This document shows, piece by piece, positions 60,274 through 64,000 of a DNA stretch of 64,000 nt. Each line of letters begins with the position of its first letter. The stretch's first letter is position 1. The notes under the pieces are model-generated. The model had not been told where the DNA came from, searched no databases, and saw nothing but the letters and a program-made list of their open reading frames with translations. A program made the translations under genes and the position numbers. Source of the stretch: Flavobacteriales bacterium (GTDB lineage: Bacteria > Bacteroidota > Bacteroidia > Flavobacteriales > CAJXXR01); NCBI GenBank assembly GCA_025210805.1, contig JAOAQX010000001.1, positions 62,001 to 126,000 of the forward strand, read 5' to 3'.

Positions 60274-61008
60274 ATGAGTAAATGGTATGAATCATGGTTT
60301 GATAGTCCTTACTATCATATCTTATATAATAATAGAAATCATAAAGAGGCCGCACATTTTATTAATAAATTATGCGATTTTCTTCCTTTAAATGCAGATG
60401 ATCAAGTGGTTGATATGGCTTGTGGAAAGGGTAGGCACGCACGTATTTTTGCTGATAAAAGATATGATACAATAGGTTTAGATTTATCGCCAGAAAGTAT
60501 TGCGGAAGCTAAAAAATATGAAAAATGTAATCTTCATTTCTTTGAACACAATATGCTTAATAGCCCCGCAGGAGTATTTCAAAATGCTCATTTAGTTTGT
60601 AATCTTTTCACTTCATTTGGCTATTTTGATACTCTTGAGCGTCATGAGATGGTTATTAAAAACTTTGCTCAGTGTATTCGATCTAAAGGGTATTTTGTTT
60701 TTGATTTTATGAATGCTCATTTGGTGAAAAACAACATTATAGAAAAAGAAGAAATTGTCAAAGAAGGTATTCACTTCAAAATTTCTAGATCTGTTGAGGG
60801 TGCAAAAATCAAGAAGAATATTTCTTTTAATGACCAAGGACATCAGTTTGACTTTCAAGAAGAAGTATTTGGTTTAGAATTATTGGATTTTAAAAAGATG
60901 TTTGAATCCAATGACCTTGAAATTGTTCAAACTTTTGGAGATTATGATTTAAATCCTTTTGACCTTCAATCTTCCACAAGATTGATCTTAATTGCACAAA
61001 AAAGATAA
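60274..61008 (+). CDS. Class I SAM-dependent methyltransferase
   Basis: This 244-residue protein is read from ATG 60274 (MSKWYESWFDSPYYHILYNN); the frame opens with a GTG at 60250, but that base overlaps the promoter's -7 box. The SAM-binding motif I is VVDMACGKGRHARIFADKRY, followed by IGLDLSPESIAEAKK and later FDFMNAHLVK. The N-terminal W-F-D-S-P-Y-Y-H motif is typical of a widespread small-molecule methyltransferase group in Bacteroidota. Its stop is immediately followed by the ATG of the ZIP transporter. Confidence 0.87.
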   Translation: MSKWYESWFDSPYYHILYNNRNHKEAAHFINKLCDFLPLNADDQVVDMACGKGRHARIFADKRYDTIGLDLSPESIAEAKKYEKCNLHFFEHNMLNSPAGVFQNAHLVCNLFTSFGYFDTLERHEMVIKNFAQCIRSKGYFVFDFMNAHLVKNNIIEKEEIVKEGIHFKISRSVEGAKIKKNISFNDQGHQFDFQEEVFGLELLDFKKMFESNDLEIVQTFGDYDLNPFDLQSSTRLILIAQKR

Positions 61009-61725
61009 ATGGAATTTGCATTACTTACCTTAGCAGGATTATTCTCTTTTTGGTATTACTATCATGGTTTTAAATTATTTAGTAGTCCAGTGGTGCGTTG
61101 GCTTACTACTTTTAGTGGTGCATATCTACTGGGAATCGTTTTTCTTCATATTTTGCCAGAAATTTATTCGCAGGGAGCGGTAGCGCATTCCGACCACCAT
61201 GGACATCAACATCAAGAAGGTGTTTATTTAGGTTTATGGATTTTTATTGGTTTTTTTATTCAATTAATTTTAGATTATTGGAGTAAAGGTATAGAGCACG
61301 GTCATGTTCACGGTAAAATAGGTTTGGGGGTTGTAGTAGCCTTGAGCCTTCATTCACTGATAGAAACCATGCCTATTTTGGGGCATACTCATGCACATTC
61401 ATCTATGCTTTATGGAATCGTTTTACATAAAATTCCAATTGCTTTGGTTCTAGGGAATATTTTAAGAAAAAACCCTAACAAACTAAATATTCTATTTCTT
61501 GTACTATATGTGATTTCAGCGCCGTTAGGGCTTTGGATTGGAGGAAGTGTAAGTATTTTTTCTACTTATCATAACGAACTTATGGCACTTGTAATAGGTT
61601 TGCTATTGCATATTTCTACCACCATACTTTTTGAGTCTGCATCAGATCATAAAATTCAACTTAAAAAAATTATCGCCATCGTTCTTGGATTTTTAATTGC
61701 TTTTTTTGCAAATTTTTCTTTCTAA
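61009..61725 (+). CDS. ZIP-family metal transporter
   Basis: This 238-residue protein has eight short helices. Metal-site signatures are HSLIETMPILGH in helix 4 and HKIPIALVLG in helix 5, and loops rich in His (HSDHHGHQHQE and EHGHVHGK) suit zinc or other divalent ions. It begins directly after the methyltransferase stop with no spacer. Confidence 0.85.
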   Translation: MEFALLTLAGLFSFWYYYHGFKLFSSPVVRWLTTFSGAYLLGIVFLHILPEIYSQGAVAHSDHHGHQHQEGVYLGLWIFIGFFIQLILDYWSKGIEHGHVHGKIGLGVVVALSLHSLIETMPILGHTHAHSSMLYGIVLHKIPIALVLGNILRKNPNKLNILFLVLYVISAPLGLWIGGSVSIFSTYHNELMALVIGLLLHISTTILFESASDHKIQLKKIIAIVLGFLIAFFANFSF

Positions 61726-61809
61726 ATCGGAAAAATGAGTAATTTGCCACAGAATTTGTGTTAGGAATTTAACACTAAAAAGACTTTTAGTTTTTTTTGA
61801 AAAAAAATA

Positions 61810-63795
61810 ATGGAAATAAAATTTAACCGTCAAGGTTTTGAGAACAACGAATTAGTTGATCTCTATAAAGCCATTCTTTTACCAAGGTTGGTAGAAGAAA
61901 GAATGCTGATACTTCTCCGTCAAGGGAGAATTTCTAAATGGTTTGCAGGAATAGGGCAAGAAGCCATTGCTGTGGGAGTAACCAAAGCATTGGAAGCAGA
62001 AGAATATATTTTACCTATGCACCGAAATTTAGGTGTGTTTACAACTAGAGACATTCCTCTAAGAAAACTTTTTTCTCAATTCCAAGGGAAAGATAATGGT
62101 TTTACCAAAGGAAGAGACCGTTCTTTCCATTTTGGAACACAAGATTACAATATCGTTGGGATGATTTCTCACTTAGGTCCACAGTTAGCCGTTGCCGATG
62201 GAATAGCCTTAGCGAATCTTTTGGAAAACAACAAAAAAACTACTGCAGTTTTTACAGGTGATGGAGGAACCTCAGAAGGAGATTTTCATGAATCATTGAA
62301 TGTTGCTGCAGTGTGGGATTTACCTGTTATTTTTGTGATAGAAAATAATGGATATGGTTTATCTACTCCCACTTCTGAGCAATACCGATGCAAGGATTTG
62401 GCAGATAGAGCTGTGGGATATGGAATGGAATCTCGTATTGTAGATGGAAATAATATATTAGAAGTTTACAAAACCATCAAAGAGATAAAAAGTATTCAAG
62501 CTGAAAACCCTCAACCATTTTTGGTGGAATTCAAAACTTTTAGAAGAAGAGGGCATGAGGAAGCTTCAGGAACAAAATATGTACCACAAGATCTGATGGA
62601 TTTTTGGGAGAAAAAAGATCCTGTAAACAATTTTGAAACGTTCCTTTTAGAAGAAGAAATTATATCAAGTTCTGAAGTAGAAGAACTCAAAAAAACATTG
62701 AATGCTCATATTCTTTCAGAATGGCAAATAGCTTATGAAGAAGAAGCTAAGAATGGTGATATTGCAAAAGAATTAGCAGATGTTTACGCACCTTATACTC
62801 CTGTTTTGATTGAACCAAAATATGACAAAACGGAGAATATAAGAATGGTAGATGCCATCTCTAAAGGATTGCAACAAGCCATGGAAAAACATGATGATTT
62901 AGTGATCATGGGGCAAGATATTGCAGAATATGGAGGTGTTTTTAAAATTACCGATGGCTTTATTGATCAATTTGGAAAAGAACGAGTAAGAAATACACCA
63001 ATATGTGAATCGGCAATTGTATCAGCAGGGCTAGGACTTAGTATCAATGGGAAAAAAGCCGTTATGGAAATGCAATTTTCAGATTTTGTAAGTTCAGGAT
63101 TTAACCCTATTGTAAATAATTTGGCAAAGTCTCACTACCGATGGGAGCAAAATGCAGATGTAGTAGTCAGAATGCCTTGTGGGGCAGGAGTAGGGGCAGG
63201 TCCTTTTCACTCTCAAACAAATGAAGCTTGGTTTACAAAAACCCCAGGACTAAAAGTGGTTTATCCTTCTTCACCTTCAGCAGCCAAAGGTTTACTTATT
63301 GCTGCTATCGAAGACCCTAATCCAGTAATGTTCTTTGAGCATAAAGCATTATATAGGTCTTCTTATGAAGATGTTCCCGTAGATTATTACAATATGGAAA
63401 TAGGAAAAGCTCATATTGTTCAAGAGGGTGACGATCTATCAATCATTACTTATGGAATGGGAGTTGTTTGGGCGAAAAAATATGTAGAAAAACATCCAGA
63501 AAAATCCATAGAAATATTAGATCTACAATCTTTAGTTCCTTTAGATAAAGATGCTGTTCTGGAAACTGTTAAAAAAACGAATAAAGTTGTGATTCTTCAT
63601 GAAGATTCTATGTTTTCTGGAATCGGTGGAGAACTTTCTGCCTTAATTGCCGAAGAATGTTTTGAATACCTAGATGCACCCATAAAACGGGTTGCCTCTT
63701 TGGATACCCCAATACCTTTTGCAGCAAGTTTAGAAAAAGATTATTTAGCAAATAGCCGATTAGATAAAGCTATTGAAGATTTGATGGAATACTAA
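61810..63795 (+). CDS. 2-oxoacid dehydrogenase E1, alpha and beta subunits fused
   Basis: This 661-residue protein joins both E1 subunits in one chain. The alpha part (1-335) has HRNLGVFTTRDIPLRKLFSQ, the thiamine diphosphate motif GDGGTSEGDFHES ... ENN and RRRGHEEASGTKYVP. The beta part (345-661) has MGQDIAEYGGVFKITDGFID, TPICESAIVSAGLGLSINGK and PFHSQTNEAWFTKTPGLKVV. This fused form is usual in Bacteroidota and is generally assigned to branched-chain 2-oxoacid (2-oxoisovalerate) oxidation rather than pyruvate; substrate inferred. A strong terminator follows at 63827. Confidence 0.9.
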   Translation: MEIKFNRQGFENNELVDLYKAILLPRLVEERMLILLRQGRISKWFAGIGQEAIAVGVTKALEAEEYILPMHRNLGVFTTRDIPLRKLFSQFQGKDNGFTKGRDRSFHFGTQDYNIVGMISHLGPQLAVADGIALANLLENNKKTTAVFTGDGGTSEGDFHESLNVAAVWDLPVIFVIENNGYGLSTPTSEQYRCKDLADRAVGYGMESRIVDGNNILEVYKTIKEIKSIQAENPQPFLVEFKTFRRRGHEEASGTKYVPQDLMDFWEKKDPVNNFETFLLEEEIISSSEVEELKKTLNAHILSEWQIAYEEEAKNGDIAKELADVYAPYTPVLIEPKYDKTENIRMVDAISKGLQQAMEKHDDLVIMGQDIAEYGGVFKITDGFIDQFGKERVRNTPICESAIVSAGLGLSINGKKAVMEMQFSDFVSSGFNPIVNNLAKSHYRWEQNADVVVRMPCGAGVGAGPFHSQTNEAWFTKTPGLKVVYPSSPSAAKGLLIAAIEDPNPVMFFEHKALYRSSYEDVPVDYYNMEIGKAHIVQEGDDLSIITYGMGVVWAKKYVEKHPEKSIEILDLQSLVPLDKDAVLETVKKTNKVVILHEDSMFSGIGGELSALIAEECFEYLDAPIKRVASLDTPIPFAASLEKDYLANSRLDKAIEDLMEY

Positions 63796-63826
63796 ATAAA
63801 CGTATTGTCATAAAATATAATCATCA

Positions 63827-63870
63827 CAAGCCCTTTGTAATCTTATTACAAGGGGCTTGATGATTTTTTT
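63827..63870 (+). terminator. Terminator after the fused E1 gene
   Basis: CAAGCCCTTTGTAAT pairs with ATTACAAGGGGCTTG (63845-63859) with a two-base loop region and is followed by ATGATTTTTTT. Confidence 0.88.
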
Positions 63871-63889
63871 AGTTTGATTTTATCGCTGT

Positions 63890-63912
63890 GTTAGATCATT
63901 TATGGTATTAGA
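63890..63912. repeat. Fragment of the palindromic repeat family, copy F
   Basis: GATCATTTATGGTATTAGAC resembles the ACCATTTATGGTGTTAA block of copies A, C and E and supplies the stop codon of the minus-strand gene at the window edge. Confidence 0.35.
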
Positions 63913-64000
63913 CAGGTTCAGAACGCTGTTTTTTCCTGAAAAATCGAAATAATTTTCTAAAAAAGAATAAAATTACAAACACAAAAACAATGGCCAAAAT
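63908..64000 (-). CDS. C-terminal end of a membrane protein (partial)
   Basis: On the minus strand the last 30 codons in the window read ILAIVFVFVILFFFRKLFRF followed by FRKKQRSEPV and a TAA at 63908. A helix followed by a basic tail is a typical membrane-protein end. The rest lies beyond the window. Confidence 0.5.
   Translation of the reverse strand: MLAIVFVFVILFFFRKLFRFFRKKQRSEPV

Noticed and set aside
1-64000. tRNA, rRNA and CRISPR arrays
   Set aside because: No cloverleaf-like T-arm/acceptor pairs and no regularly spaced short repeats were seen by eye; a tRNA or CRISPR scanner would settle it.

Overview
The window is AT-rich DNA (about one third G+C by eye) from a member of the Bacteroidota, most likely class Flavobacteriia. 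The signs are two proteins with C-terminal type IX secretion (T9SS) sorting domains, promoters with the Bacteroidota -7 box TAnnTTTG, DUF4920, DUF5777 and MbnP families, a DnaE with a built-in proofreading exonuclease domain, and many short-leader lipoproteins with a CSxx/SCSN-type lipobox. No rRNA, tRNA or CRISPR array was seen.

Layout. 1-8.4 kb: a cut-off periplasmic protein of the family usually labelled asparagine synthetase B, a divergent lipoprotein pair (DUF4920; CxxCH heme protein), a pseudouridine synthase/DUF983 pair, pyruvate dehydrogenase E1 beta, and a four-gene envelope operon (cytochrome c lipoprotein, YceI, OB-fold, DUF5777 barrel). 8.4-15.2 kb: arginase and argS, then a tightly packed polyamine operon (speD, DUF4178, Ser/Arg/Gly-rich lipoprotein, membrane-anchored aminopropyltransferase). 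15.1-20.4 kb: membrane proteins, a GT39-like glycosyltransferase, a serine hydrolase and an Ntn hydrolase; the last two share a 59-60 bp upstream repeat.

20.4-34.4 kb is an accessory region. Nearly every gene is on the minus strand, most are orphans, and at least six are broken (ion-channel fragment, TGA-interrupted membrane protein, frameshifted lipoprotein, dinD remnant, two decayed ORFs). It also holds a PhoX-like phosphatase with a diheme peroxidase, a HigBA-type toxin-antitoxin pair with a clear operator, two free-standing EF-Tu domain III proteins and a tandem pair of RlaP/YcgL-type nucleotidyltransferases. Imperfect palindromic repeats punctuate it and recur further right at 39.5, 42.5, 49.9 and 63.9 kb.

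34.4-64 kb is mostly core: dnaE, trxA, a MATE exporter, PAP2, ung, an SSS symporter, an operon for envelope biogenesis (metallopeptidase-propeller-barrel protein, lnt, MbnP lipoprotein, uridine kinase), YceI lipoprotein, O-antigen-ligase-like protein, selO, a large T9SS-secreted VPS10/BNR protein, DUF418-type membrane protein, ribH, a TPR membrane protein, methyltransferase plus ZIP transporter, and a fused E1 alpha/beta 2-oxoacid dehydrogenase. Several translation starts were moved inward because a promoter -7 box or a lipoprotein signal makes the longest reading frame impossible.
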